Origin: an uncultured Eubacteriaceae bacterium
Lineage (GTDB): Bacteria > Bacillota > Clostridia > Eubacteriales > Eubacteriaceae
DNA: 23,646 bases
NCBI GenBank assembly: GCA_947625585.1
Contig: CANQOZ010000006.1
Coordinates: forward strand, 1-23,646
Direction: 5' to 3'
Shown piece after piece: positions 1-7,105 of this stretch (its first letter is position 1; the number at the start of each line of letters is the position of its first letter). Under the pieces are notes generated by a model, which did not search any database, was not told the origin of the DNA, and was given only the letters and a program-made list of their open reading frames with translations. A program made the translations under genes and the position numbers.

Positions 1-359
1 TTAGGTCTAACTATTCCATGACCAATAAAGATATCAACACCATTGTCCTTTAATTCTTTTATGTAATTCTGAGATAAATTTTTTGATTCTTTTTCGACTT
101 CGTCAAAAAATATATTTGGATCAAAAACAACATCGGAAAATATTAATCCATTTTTTCTAGAATCAAAACATTCCTGTAGAGTTTGGTTGTTTTTAATTAA
201 ATTTTCTAGAGGTTTTTCAGAATCCAGGTATTTCTTTCCACCAATTTGGTTTTCTTCTATTATTGCTGTTTTAAGTCCGTTTTTAGCTGCGCTGAGAGCA
301 GTCTGGATACCGGCATAACTTCCTCCCAGAACAACAACATCATAGTCTAGTTGATCCAT
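1..359 (-). CDS. Dihydrolipoamide dehydrogenase-like flavoprotein (E3), N-terminal 119 residues, redox cysteines missing
   Basis: This is the 5' part of a gene that runs off the left edge. Seen: an N-terminal Rossmann segment, VVVLGGSYAGIQ (residues 8-19), is the FAD-binding loop, with Ser where the second Gly of GxGxxG normally is. Residues 39-50 read IGGKKYLDSEKP and align without gaps to the E3 disulfide motif IGGTCLNxGCIP, so both cysteines are replaced (Lys43, Glu48). Residues 73-118 still follow E3 proteins, including DNGVDIFIGHG. Known: E3 reoxidises dihydrolipoamide through this disulfide and passes electrons via FAD to NAD+. Inference: this protein cannot do that reaction, though it may bind FAD. 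The ATG overlaps the pdhC-like stop by one base (TAATG), with a strong GGAGG site before it, so it is co-translated with the E2-like gene. It is E3-derived with good confidence; the function is unknown and the C-terminal half is not visible. Confidence 0.8.
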   Translation of the reverse strand, partial: MDQLDYDVVVLGGSYAGIQTALSAAKNGLKTAIIEENQIGGKKYLDSEKPLENLIKNNQTLQECFDSRKNGLIFSDVVFDPNIFFDEVEKESKNLSQNYIKELKDNGVDIFIGHGIVRP

Positions 360-2800
360 TAATGAACCTCCAATTTTTCCAATTCTTCACGAAGTTCTTC
401 AATAAATTCTATTGCTTCAATTCCATCTAAAACTTCAGTATCAAAATCAAGTGAAATTTCTAGGATACTATTGATTCCTAAATCTTTACTTGAAAAACTA
501 TCCAAATTTTTAATATAAGTTAAATATAAAACGATTTGTTTATCAGTATCTATTATGTTAGAAACAGAACTTAAGTTATAAGATAAAAGCTCTGTAATAA
601 TTAAATCACCTGGCTTTAGATCAGCATCTTTGTAGAAACCTTGATTGTCTTTTAATTGTTCCTGTAAGATCTCTAAATTAGTACTCGAATAAGATGTTAT
701 TATCTTATCTTTCAAGCTAGAAAAATAGTAAACACTTGGTTTGTTTGAACCGAAGTATTTTTCAAAAACATAATAAATTGTTGATAAAATGTAATTCTTA
801 GAAAATGAACCAATCTGTGAAACAGGTGGATTATGCTTTTTAATTAATTCCAACAAGTTTAAATTAACAAGAGTTGATAAATGACCGATATTACTTGAAC
901 TCATTTTTATGTTATTAATTTTATTTTCCATAGAATCGAGTTCATTTTCGATGACGGAATAGTTATTCCCAGTTAATCCCTGAATGATATCAATAACTTC
1001 CTTATCCGTCATATTCGGTGTAATTTCAGGTTCAGTCTTCTCAGGTGATTCTTTTATGTCTGATTTTGATTGGTTTGATCTAGAATTTTTAAGTTCCTGA
1101 GACAGTCTGTTTCTCCTGATTAATTTACTAATTAAACTTTCACTCTTAACTTGTCCAGACTTTCTTGATTCTCTATTATTTTCTTCAGACATCGATACAA
1201 TTCCTTCTGTATCATTTAATGATAAGTTATTTAAGTCTTTAGAAGGTTCAACAGTTATTTCCTTTTTATCAATTACTTTTTCTTTTGGAGCAACATTAAC
1301 TTTAGGTACAACACTCGCTCCTGGAATTACACTAACTTTTGGTATAAAACTTGCTTTTGGAACTTTTGAAACTTCAGGAACGGTGCTTACTTTAGATATC
1401 GGTGAAGCCTTTGGTACTTTTGATGCTTTTGGTACACTACTAACTTTTGGTACTTGCGAAGCTCTCGGTATTCTACTAACCTTTGGTACTTTTGAGGCTT
1501 TCGGTATTCTACTAGCTTTGGGAACCTTCGATGTCTTTGGTACAGAACTAACTTTTGGTAAATTTGAAGCCTTTGGAACAGAACTAGCTTTTGGAACTTT
1601 AGAAGTCTTACTATTCCTTAATGACTTTATTGCTCCTTCTTCAGTAACTGGCTGTGTTTGCTCTAGTTCAATGACATCATCAGATTCAATTTTATTTTCT
1701 TCTTCTGAACTGAGTCTAATTGGCTTTTGAGTAGCTTCTTTAATGTGATCCGGTTCAATTAAACTCAAAACTTTTACTACATCCATTAACATCGGAAGTG
1801 GAACATAATCTGTGCTTAAGATAATGACTCCATCAGATGGAATAGTAATCTCTTCATCTGTAAATAATCGAATTATTCCTTCATTTAATTCATTTGGAGC
1901 ACTTAAGAAAAGTTCAGTAGGTCCTTCAATCCGATCTGGGTAAACGAAAATTTGAGGTAAGTCAATAATGTCACCAGATTCCTGGAAGCTTTCCTCATCC
2001 GTACTTAGACGAATAACTTCCGGTTGACTAGCTTCTTCCTCGGTATTTATTGCAGCAGGAACTAAGTCACTGTAATTAACAATTGGATTTTCTAAATCAG
2101 AAAGTTGGAAAATGTTATATTCCTTTTCGATCTCCTTAGCTGCACCTTCCGGATTTCTAAGATAACGTTCTACATCTTCTCTACGGATTCGGTGAATATT
2201 TGGAGGTACTGGAATTTTTGAAGAATCGAGATTATGTTTTCTTGCGATACGTCGCGCAATCCCTGTTAGTGGAAGTCCATATTGGATGGATTTATTTGTT
2301 AACCGGTTAACAGTAACCGGATTCTCCATATTATGGATATAGAGATTAACATCTCTTAATTGAATTCGTCCCTTTGGACCAGTTCCTATTACTTTCTCTA
2401 GGTCAATATGATATTCCCTGGCTCTACTTCTTGCTTTAGGTGAAGCTTTGACATGTACCGGTTTACGAATATGTTTAGTTCTTAGTGGTTTATTGATCTG
2501 CTTTAAGATTTTAATATCAGTTGAACTTAACGTATCCGTTATAGTTTTTTGCGATGCTTCCTCTTTTGTGACTATTCGACCCAGGTTTTCTCCGGAGGAA
2601 AATTTCTCTCCATTTTTAACACTTTTACTTAAAAAGAAACCATTTATCGGTGCTCGGACAATATAAATCCGGTTACCGTTTCGCACTGATGCTATTTGCT
2701 GGTTTTGGGTTACAAAATCTCCTTCATTTACAAGCCAGTGTTCTAGATATAGATCATTGTTTTGTAAATCTTGATTATTAAATTTTATATATTCAGCCAT
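359..2800 (-). CDS. Giant E2-like (dihydrolipoamide acyltransferase-derived) scaffold protein, catalytically dead
   Basis: The protein has 813 residues; ordinary E2 proteins have about 400-550. Domains in order: a lipoyl-fold domain (1-78), whose lipoylation site aligns with Asn43 instead of Lys (VRNGNRI against ExxDKA); a well-kept peripheral subunit-binding domain (118-153, GTGPKGRI); a second, more divergent one (176-214); an acidic region with three copies of an IRLSTDEE-type motif (262-380); about 18 hexapeptides of the type SKVPKA (399-505); a charged linker; and a shortened acyltransferase-fold domain (about 596-813). In that last domain the catalytic DHRxxDG motif is DTEVLDG (787-793), so the catalytic His is Thr788 and the Arg is Glu. 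Known: lipoyl-Lys and this His are needed for acyl transfer, while subunit-binding domains dock E1 and E3. Inference: docking is kept and catalysis is lost. The start lies 6 bp after the pdhB-like stop and has no clear Shine-Dalgarno site, so translational coupling is likely. Confidence 0.85.
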   Translation of the reverse strand: MAEYIKFNNQDLQNNDLYLEHWLVNEGDFVTQNQQIASVRNGNRIYIVRAPINGFFLSKSVKNGEKFSSGENLGRIVTKEEASQKTITDTLSSTDIKILKQINKPLRTKHIRKPVHVKASPKARSRAREYHIDLEKVIGTGPKGRIQLRDVNLYIHNMENPVTVNRLTNKSIQYGLPLTGIARRIARKHNLDSSKIPVPPNIHRIRREDVERYLRNPEGAAKEIEKEYNIFQLSDLENPIVNYSDLVPAAINTEEEASQPEVIRLSTDEESFQESGDIIDLPQIFVYPDRIEGPTELFLSAPNELNEGIIRLFTDEEITIPSDGVIILSTDYVPLPMLMDVVKVLSLIEPDHIKEATQKPIRLSSEEENKIESDDVIELEQTQPVTEEGAIKSLRNSKTSKVPKASSVPKASNLPKVSSVPKTSKVPKASRIPKASKVPKVSRIPRASQVPKVSSVPKASKVPKASPISKVSTVPEVSKVPKASFIPKVSVIPGASVVPKVNVAPKEKVIDKKEITVEPSKDLNNLSLNDTEGIVSMSEENNRESRKSGQVKSESLISKLIRRNRLSQELKNSRSNQSKSDIKESPEKTEPEITPNMTDKEVIDIIQGLTGNNYSVIENELDSMENKINNIKMSSSNIGHLSTLVNLNLLELIKKHNPPVSQIGSFSKNYILSTIYYVFEKYFGSNKPSVYYFSSLKDKIITSYSSTNLEILQEQLKDNQGFYKDADLKPGDLIITELLSYNLSSVSNIIDTDKQIVLYLTYIKNLDSFSSKDLGINSILEISLDFDTEVLDGIEAIEFIEELREELEKLEVH
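1283..1606 (-). repeat. Hexapeptide-encoding tandem repeat in the E2-like gene
   Basis: Residues 399-505 of the E2-like protein are about 18 imperfect 18-bp units encoding S-(K/S/R)-(V/I)-P-(K/R)-(A/V), for example SKVPKA, SSVPKA and SRIPKA. The last units are worn (SVIPGA, NVAPKE). The units differ at silent sites as well as coding sites, so the array is not a fresh slippage expansion. Normal E2 linkers are Ala/Pro-rich and flexible; this one is strongly basic and evenly spaced. It sits where a swinging-arm linker would be, between the binding domains and the core domain. Confidence 0.9.
1661..2017 (-). repeat. Triplicated acidic motif in the E2-like protein
   Basis: Three stretches of the E2-like protein repeat the pattern IRL-(S/F)-(T/S)-(D/E)-EE, a short spacer, then S(G/D)-x-(I/V)I-x-L: residues 262-281 (IRLSTDEESFQESGDIIDL), 309-328 (IIRLFTDEEITIPSDGVIIL) and 360-379 (PIRLSSEEENKIESDDVIEL). 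Spacing is irregular (47 and 51 residues). They precede the basic hexapeptide array, so the linker is acidic first and basic second. No match to a named domain is recognised. Confidence 0.7.
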
Positions 2801-2806
2801 TTTAAT

Positions 2807-3781
2807 CTATTCAAGTACAGTATAGACTGCTTCTAAAATATCTTTATCGTTTAATACAACAGAATCTTTTAACTTTCTATTAAATGGTATTGGTGTATTT
2901 TCACCAGCTACTCTAATAATAGGATTATCCAAGTAGTTAAAAGCATCGCTTTCTATTACCTCTGCAGCAATTTCAGAACCAATTCCTCCATATTTGTTAC
3001 CGTCATGGACAATGATTAATCGAGATGTTTTAATAATGGAGTCAATTATTGGTTCCATATCTAGAGGTGACAACGTTAATGGGTTAATTATTTCAGGATA
3101 GATTCCTTCCTTTTCCAACACTTCCGAAATTTCTTTAACTTTATTTAATGCCGATCCCCAGGAAACAATTGTAAGATCGCTACCTTCTTTTTCGATAACG
3201 GATTTTCCTAAACTGTATTCCTTCTCAGCCATAACTTCACCTTCAGTATCATATAAGTTCTTATCTTCTAAAAAAACAACAGGATTTTCATCATTTATCG
3301 CATCTTTTAATAGATCTTTTGCCTGTTGTGGCGAAGTTGGTGAAACAATTTTTAATCCGGGATAATTAATCAGCAAACTTTCTAAATTTTGTGTTTGGTT
3401 TATTGAAGAATCTTTAAAAATACCAGTTGGAACCCGAACTGTAAGTGGAACTGAAGTTTTTCCCAATGTTAAGTAACTGGTTTTAGCAGCTTGATTAATT
3501 AAGTTATCCAGTCCTAGTGTTATAAAATCACTTGAGGAAACTTCTAATACTGGTCTTAAACCAGTCATAGCGGCTCCAACAGCCATACCCATTACAGAAG
3601 ATTTACTCATCGGAGTGTTTAAGAGTTTTTCTGCACCATACTTTTCTAGTAAACCGTCTTCTACTCCATACGTTCCACCGTAAGAGCCTATATCTTCCCC
3701 GATTAAAACTATGTCTTCATTATTACTTAATTCCTCATCTAATGCCTGATTTAAGGCTTCTTTATAAGTTAATAATGCCAT
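2807..3781 (-). CDS. E1-beta-like subunit of a 2-oxoacid dehydrogenase, ThDP-activating Glu replaced by Lys
   Basis: 324 residues, the usual length for E1-beta. Seen: the family backbone is clear, with IGEDIGSYGG (27-36), GAAMTGLRPVLE (69-80), the DFI motif (85-87), PGLKIVSPTSP (141-151) and HDGNKYGGIGSEIAAEV near the C-terminus. Two active-site positions have changed. DTPLSE, whose Glu activates the aminopyrimidine of ThDP, reads NTPMSK (Lys60). The His of the HSQS motif is Gln129 (QTQN). Known: the Glu is needed to form the ThDP ylide in nearly all E1 enzymes. Inference: no normal decarboxylase activity. The start has a clean AGGAG site, 3 bp after the pdhA-like stop. It was surely derived from an E1-beta of the pyruvate/acetoin/branched-chain type; which of these cannot be told. 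Confidence 0.88.
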   Translation of the reverse strand: MALLTYKEALNQALDEELSNNEDIVLIGEDIGSYGGTYGVEDGLLEKYGAEKLLNTPMSKSSVMGMAVGAAMTGLRPVLEVSSSDFITLGLDNLINQAAKTSYLTLGKTSVPLTVRVPTGIFKDSSINQTQNLESLLINYPGLKIVSPTSPQQAKDLLKDAINDENPVVFLEDKNLYDTEGEVMAEKEYSLGKSVIEKEGSDLTIVSWGSALNKVKEISEVLEKEGIYPEIINPLTLSPLDMEPIIDSIIKTSRLIIVHDGNKYGGIGSEIAAEVIESDAFNYLDNPIIRVAGENTPIPFNRKLKDSVVLNDKDILEAVYTVLE

Positions 3782-3784
3782 CTT

Positions 3785-4756
3785 TTACTCCTTTTTCGGA
3801 GAATATATCTTGGTTTGTGAATTCTCCTTGCTTGGCTCAGGACTGCTTTGTGCAAACTCTAAAGCTTCTGCAACTCTATGTCTTGCTCTCATTTCCTTGT
3901 AGTACAAATCTTCTTCCGTTGCTATACCGTTTTCTAATAAATAATCTGCTAATTTTGGAATTGGATCCTCATCAATCCACCCATTTATTTCATCTGCAGA
4001 TCGATAAACATCCTTATCTACACTTGAATCAGGAGCAATTCGGTAAGTCTGAGCCTCTATTAATACAGGGCCTTCTCCTCTTTTTACATAATCAAGTGCA
4101 AGTTTAGTAATTCCATAAACTTCTAGTGCATCATTTCCATCAATTGTTATTCCAGGAATATTATAAGAGAGGGCTCTGTCACTTAGGTTTAGAACACTTG
4201 AATGTTCTTCTAATGGAGTTGATCTAGCATAGAGATTGTTTTCTATGAAGAATACAACCGGTAATTTCCATAATGCGGCCATATTTAGAGCTTCATGAAA
4301 GTTTCCATTATTAACTGATCCATCTCCACCAAAACATAAAACAGCATTCCCTGTTTTCTTTAATTTTTGAGTTAGAGCAGCTCCACAGGCCAGTGGGAAT
4401 GAATCACCAATAATGCCATTCTCACCGATTAAACCTTCATCCGGAGCGAGTAGGTTGATTGAACCACCTCTACCGCCATTTAAACCTGTTTCTTTACCAA
4501 AAATTTCGGCCATAATAAGTCTTGGATCAATCCCAGCACCTATTGCCTGAGTATGTCCACGATGGGTTATTGCAACTAGGTCATCATCATCTAAAGCAGC
4601 TCCTGCTCCGATTGCACAGGCTTCTTGGCCCAAAGCTAAATAGTTTGGACCATAAATATTTCCTGATTTGAGTTGTTTGTCTACTTCGTTTTCAAAGTAG
4701 TTTGCAACTAACATATTTTCATAAATTTTGAGTAAGTCTTCGTCATTAAATTCCAT
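3785..4756 (-). CDS. E1-alpha-like subunit of a 2-oxoacid dehydrogenase, active-site loop histidines lost
   Basis: 323 residues, normal for a bacterial E1-alpha. Seen: the ThDP/Mg pyrophosphate motif is intact (GDGSVNNGNFHEALN from residue 144, then ENN at 172-174), as are GQEA (43-46) and GGRGGSINL (94-102). The active-site entry motif (H/Y)RxHGH reads HRGHTQ, keeping His68 but replacing the second His by Gln70. The mobile active-site loop, normally YRxHGHSxSDP, reads YRIAPDSSVDK: both His of HGHS are gone (residues 241-244 are APDS). Known: the loop His contacts ThDP and is needed for reductive acylation of lipoyl-E2. Inference: with its partner's Lys60, the E1 pair could still hold Mg-ThDP or a similar pyrophosphate but should not work as E1. 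It follows ispD by 7 bp with a GAGGA site and leads the four-gene block. Confidence 0.88.
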   Translation of the reverse strand: MEFNDEDLLKIYENMLVANYFENEVDKQLKSGNIYGPNYLALGQEACAIGAGAALDDDDLVAITHRGHTQAIGAGIDPRLIMAEIFGKETGLNGGRGGSINLLAPDEGLIGENGIIGDSFPLACGAALTQKLKKTGNAVLCFGGDGSVNNGNFHEALNMAALWKLPVVFFIENNLYARSTPLEEHSSVLNLSDRALSYNIPGITIDGNDALEVYGITKLALDYVKRGEGPVLIEAQTYRIAPDSSVDKDVYRSADEINGWIDEDPIPKLADYLLENGIATEEDLYYKEMRARHRVAEALEFAQSSPEPSKENSQTKIYSPKKE

Positions 4757-4763
4757 ATAATCC

Positions 4764-5450
4764 TCATTCAGATAACGAACTCGCTATTGCCTCGGCAATC
4801 ATTAAGTCGTCAGGAGTTGTTATTTTTATGTTCTGCCGAGAACCTTTAGAAATATGCGGTTTGTATCCAAGTTGTTCTAAAACAGATGAGTCGTCCGTTG
4901 TAGGTTTTGTTCCGATCTGTTTATATGCTTCCATTATTAGAGGATATGAAAAGGCCTGGGGAGTCTGAGCTTCAATTATTCGCTCCCTTTTAGGTGAAAT
5001 TTCAATATTCCCTTTATCATCTGTTATTTTAATCGTACTTGTTACCGGAATTCCTGTAACCGCACTTCCAAATTTTCTAACTGTATCTATATTATCTTTA
5101 ATTATTTCATTATTGCTAAAGGGTCTGGCTCCATCTTGAATTAAAACATAATCCGTGTCTTTATCTAATGCCATTAAACCTTTTAGGCTTGATTCACTTC
5201 TGGTTTTACCACCTTCGACAACTTTAACATTATTAAATCCATATGGCTCTTTAATAATCTTGTTATAAGTGTCAATATCTTTAGAATTTAAGACAACAAC
5301 TATTTCACCGGTTAGACCATAATCAACAAAGTTTTTTAACGTTCGGGCTAAAATGGGTATTCCATTTATTTCCAAAAACAATTTATTTTGTTCATTACCC
5401 ATTCTACTACCACTACCTGCACCAAGGATTATGGCTGAAATTTTCTCCAT
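4764..5450 (-). CDS. ispD: 2-C-methyl-D-erythritol 4-phosphate cytidylyltransferase
   Basis: Third step of the MEP isoprenoid pathway: joins CTP and methylerythritol phosphate to give CDP-methylerythritol and pyrophosphate, in the cytoplasm. 228 residues, standard for the family. Seen: nucleotide-binding GAGSGSRM (10-17) with Arg16, Lys23 (QNKLF), the QDGARP segment matching the usual HDAARP with its Asp, ERIIEAQTPQAF, TDDSSVLE, and the C-terminal QNIKITTPDDL carrying the conserved Lys. All the catalytic residues I can place are intact. It has a GGAG site and lies 12 bp after tsaE and 7 bp before the pdhA-like gene, so it is part of the same operon. The intact motifs make it a useful internal control against the altered PDH genes next to it. 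Confidence 0.95.
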   Translation of the reverse strand: MEKISAIILGAGSGSRMGNEQNKLFLEINGIPILARTLKNFVDYGLTGEIVVVLNSKDIDTYNKIIKEPYGFNNVKVVEGGKTRSESSLKGLMALDKDTDYVLIQDGARPFSNNEIIKDNIDTVRKFGSAVTGIPVTSTIKITDDKGNIEISPKRERIIEAQTPQAFSYPLIMEAYKQIGTKPTTDDSSVLEQLGYKPHISKGSRQNIKITTPDDLMIAEAIASSLSE

Positions 5451-5462
5451 TCACTACTCCGT

Positions 5463-5891
5463 TTACTTCGTTTTAACCGGTTCTTTAACAATGTTAAATT
5501 CCCTCTGGCTATCTCCGGTTGTCTCTATTTCTATAATGTAATCTGCAAGAGCATCTAATTCTGCTATTTCTGGCCATTCGACTAAAATGACGGCTTGTTC
5601 ATTTAAAATATCATCAAACCCTATGGCATACAATTCATCTGGCTCTTCTAATCGATATAAGTCTAGATGATAAATATTCCCCTTTGGACTGTTATACTTA
5701 TTCACAATTGAAAAGGTAGGTGAGGAAGTTAAGTCTTGTGAACCTAATTCCTTAGCTAATACTTTCGAAAAGAAAGTCTTACCAGTCCCCATTTCGCCTT
5801 TTAGAAGAATTAATGAAGGAATTGTTAAATCCTTTGCGAACTTTTTAATAAAATCTATCGATTCTTCTTGATTGTTAGATCTAAATTTCAT
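5463..5891 (-). CDS. tsaE: tRNA threonylcarbamoyladenosine biosynthesis ATPase TsaE
   Basis: ATPase partner of TsaD and TsaB in making t6A at position 37 of ANN-decoding tRNAs. 142 residues, typical size. Seen: Walker A GEMGTGKTF (32-40), SPTFSIVNKY, HLDLYRL with its conserved Asp, and VEWPE, the family's Glu-Trp signature. All are intact. Its ATG overlaps the alaT stop codon (ATGA), which indicates translational coupling. TsaB and TsaD are not next to it here; in many Bacillota tsaE is followed by tsaB, so the arrangement is somewhat unusual. Confidence 0.95.
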   Translation of the reverse strand: MKFRSNNQEESIDFIKKFAKDLTIPSLILLKGEMGTGKTFFSKVLAKELGSQDLTSSPTFSIVNKYNSPKGNIYHLDLYRLEEPDELYAIGFDDILNEQAVILVEWPEIAELDALADYIIEIETTGDSQREFNIVKEPVKTK

Positions 5892-7105
5892 TCTTGATGG
5901 TAGTTATTAAAGAAGTGTTCAATTCTGTCCATACATTCATTTAAGTTATCAGGATCAGGTAAAAATACAATTCTAAAGTGGTCAGGATTTATCCAGTTAA
6001 AACCTGTTCCCTGAACGATCAGGACATGTTCCCTTTTTAAGAGATCCAGAGCAAATTGGACATCATCGGTAATATTAAACTTTTCAATATCTATTTTAGG
6101 GAAAGCATAGAGGGCTCCGCCTGGTTTAACGCAGCTAACACCATCAATATCATTTAAGCGTTCATAAACAATATCTCTTTGTCTATGGAGTCTACCACTT
6201 GGCTTAACAAGATCAGTAATACTCTGATAACCACCAAGTGCAGTTTGTACAGCTTGTTGTGCTGGAACGTTAGCACATAGTCTTGAACTTGCTAGAAGAT
6301 CTATTCCTTCAATATAGTCCTTCGTATCCTCTTTATTTCCAGAAAGTACAGCCCATCCTACTCTAAATCCTGGTACCCTATGGGACTTACTAAGTCCATT
6401 AAAAGTAATAACAAGGGTATCTTTAGTCATAGTGGAAATCGGCTTAAAATTCTGGTCATCATAGATAATCATGTCATAGATTTCATCAGCAAAGATAATC
6501 AAGTCGTGTTCAACTGCTAAATCAACAATTTCTTGAACAAGTTCTGGTGGATAGACTGATCCAGTAGGATTATTTGGATTAATAATAACAATAGCTTTTG
6601 TTTTATCCGTGATTTTTGATTTTATATCTTCAATATCAGGATACCAATTGTTTTCTTCATCACAGATATAATGAACTGCTTTACCACCTGAGAGAAATGT
6701 AGAAGCTGTCCAGAGCGGATAGTCTGGTGTTGGTATTAGTATTTCATCACCATCATCACATAAAGCTTGGACACAAATCGAAACGAGTTCACTAGAACCA
6801 TTACCGATATAAACATCTTCAACATCTATATCTCTTAGACCCCTCGTTTGGTAATATTGGACAATTGCATTTCTAGCCGGGAATAATCCTTTATGATGGC
6901 AGTATGCTTCCGAATTTCTTAAGTTGGTTCTAATATCACGAATAATGGCATCAGGTGCCCCCAAGTTAAACGCCGGTGGATTTCCAGTATTTAAGTGCAT
7001 AATATCCATACCATTTTGAGTCATACGGTTAGCTTCTTCTACAACCGGTCCTCGAATATCATAATATACATTGTCTAACTTATGGGATTTCCTGAATTTG
7101 CGCAT
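5888..7105 (-). CDS. Alanine-type aminotransferase (AlaA/AlaT family, PLP-dependent)
   Basis: 405 residues of the class I aminotransferase fold, closely following E. coli AlaA, which interconverts alanine and pyruvate using glutamate/2-oxoglutarate. Seen: the N-terminal KSHKLDNVYYDIRGPV, NPNNPTG (177-182), FADEIYD (205-211), the PLP lysine Lys240 in NGLSKSHRVPGFR, and ANVPAQ plus FRIVFLPDP near the C-terminus. A GTG six bases upstream (7111) is in frame, but the TAGGAG site overlaps it and is well spaced for the ATG at 7105, so I choose 7105. It is the first gene of the operon that ends with the pseudo-PDH genes. Substrate assignment rests on family resemblance and a related transaminase specificity is possible. 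Confidence 0.88.
   Translation of the reverse strand: MRKFRKSHKLDNVYYDIRGPVVEEANRMTQNGMDIMHLNTGNPPAFNLGAPDAIIRDIRTNLRNSEAYCHHKGLFPARNAIVQYYQTRGLRDIDVEDVYIGNGSSELVSICVQALCDDGDEILIPTPDYPLWTASTFLSGGKAVHYICDEENNWYPDIEDIKSKITDKTKAIVIINPNNPTGSVYPPELVQEIVDLAVEHDLIIFADEIYDMIIYDDQNFKPISTMTKDTLVITFNGLSKSHRVPGFRVGWAVLSGNKEDTKDYIEGIDLLASSRLCANVPAQQAVQTALGGYQSITDLVKPSGRLHRQRDIVYERLNDIDGVSCVKPGGALYAFPKIDIEKFNITDDVQFALDLLKREHVLIVQGTGFNWINPDHFRIVFLPDPDNLNECMDRIEHFFNNYHQE

Noticed and set aside
1283..1606. Possible CRISPR or intergenic satellite because of the regular DNA repeats
   Set aside because: The units are 18 bp, in frame, degenerate, and encode hexapeptides within a long gene; there are no spacers.
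1383..1730. Open frame on the plus strand opposite the hexapeptide array of the E2-like gene, reading as a Phe/Gly/Thr repeat protein
   Set aside because: It is the mirror image of the 18-bp repeats in the real gene, with no ribosome site and no independent domain.
1..4756. Loss of catalytic residues as sequencing error or simple pseudogene decay
   Set aside because: All frames are open, ribosome sites and domain motifs outside the active sites are kept, and the changes are whole-codon substitutions confined to key sites; neighbouring ispD, tsaE and alaT are intact.
5353..5541. Short plus-strand frame across the ispD/tsaE junction
   Set aside because: Antisense to two clear genes, no ribosome site and no recognisable product.
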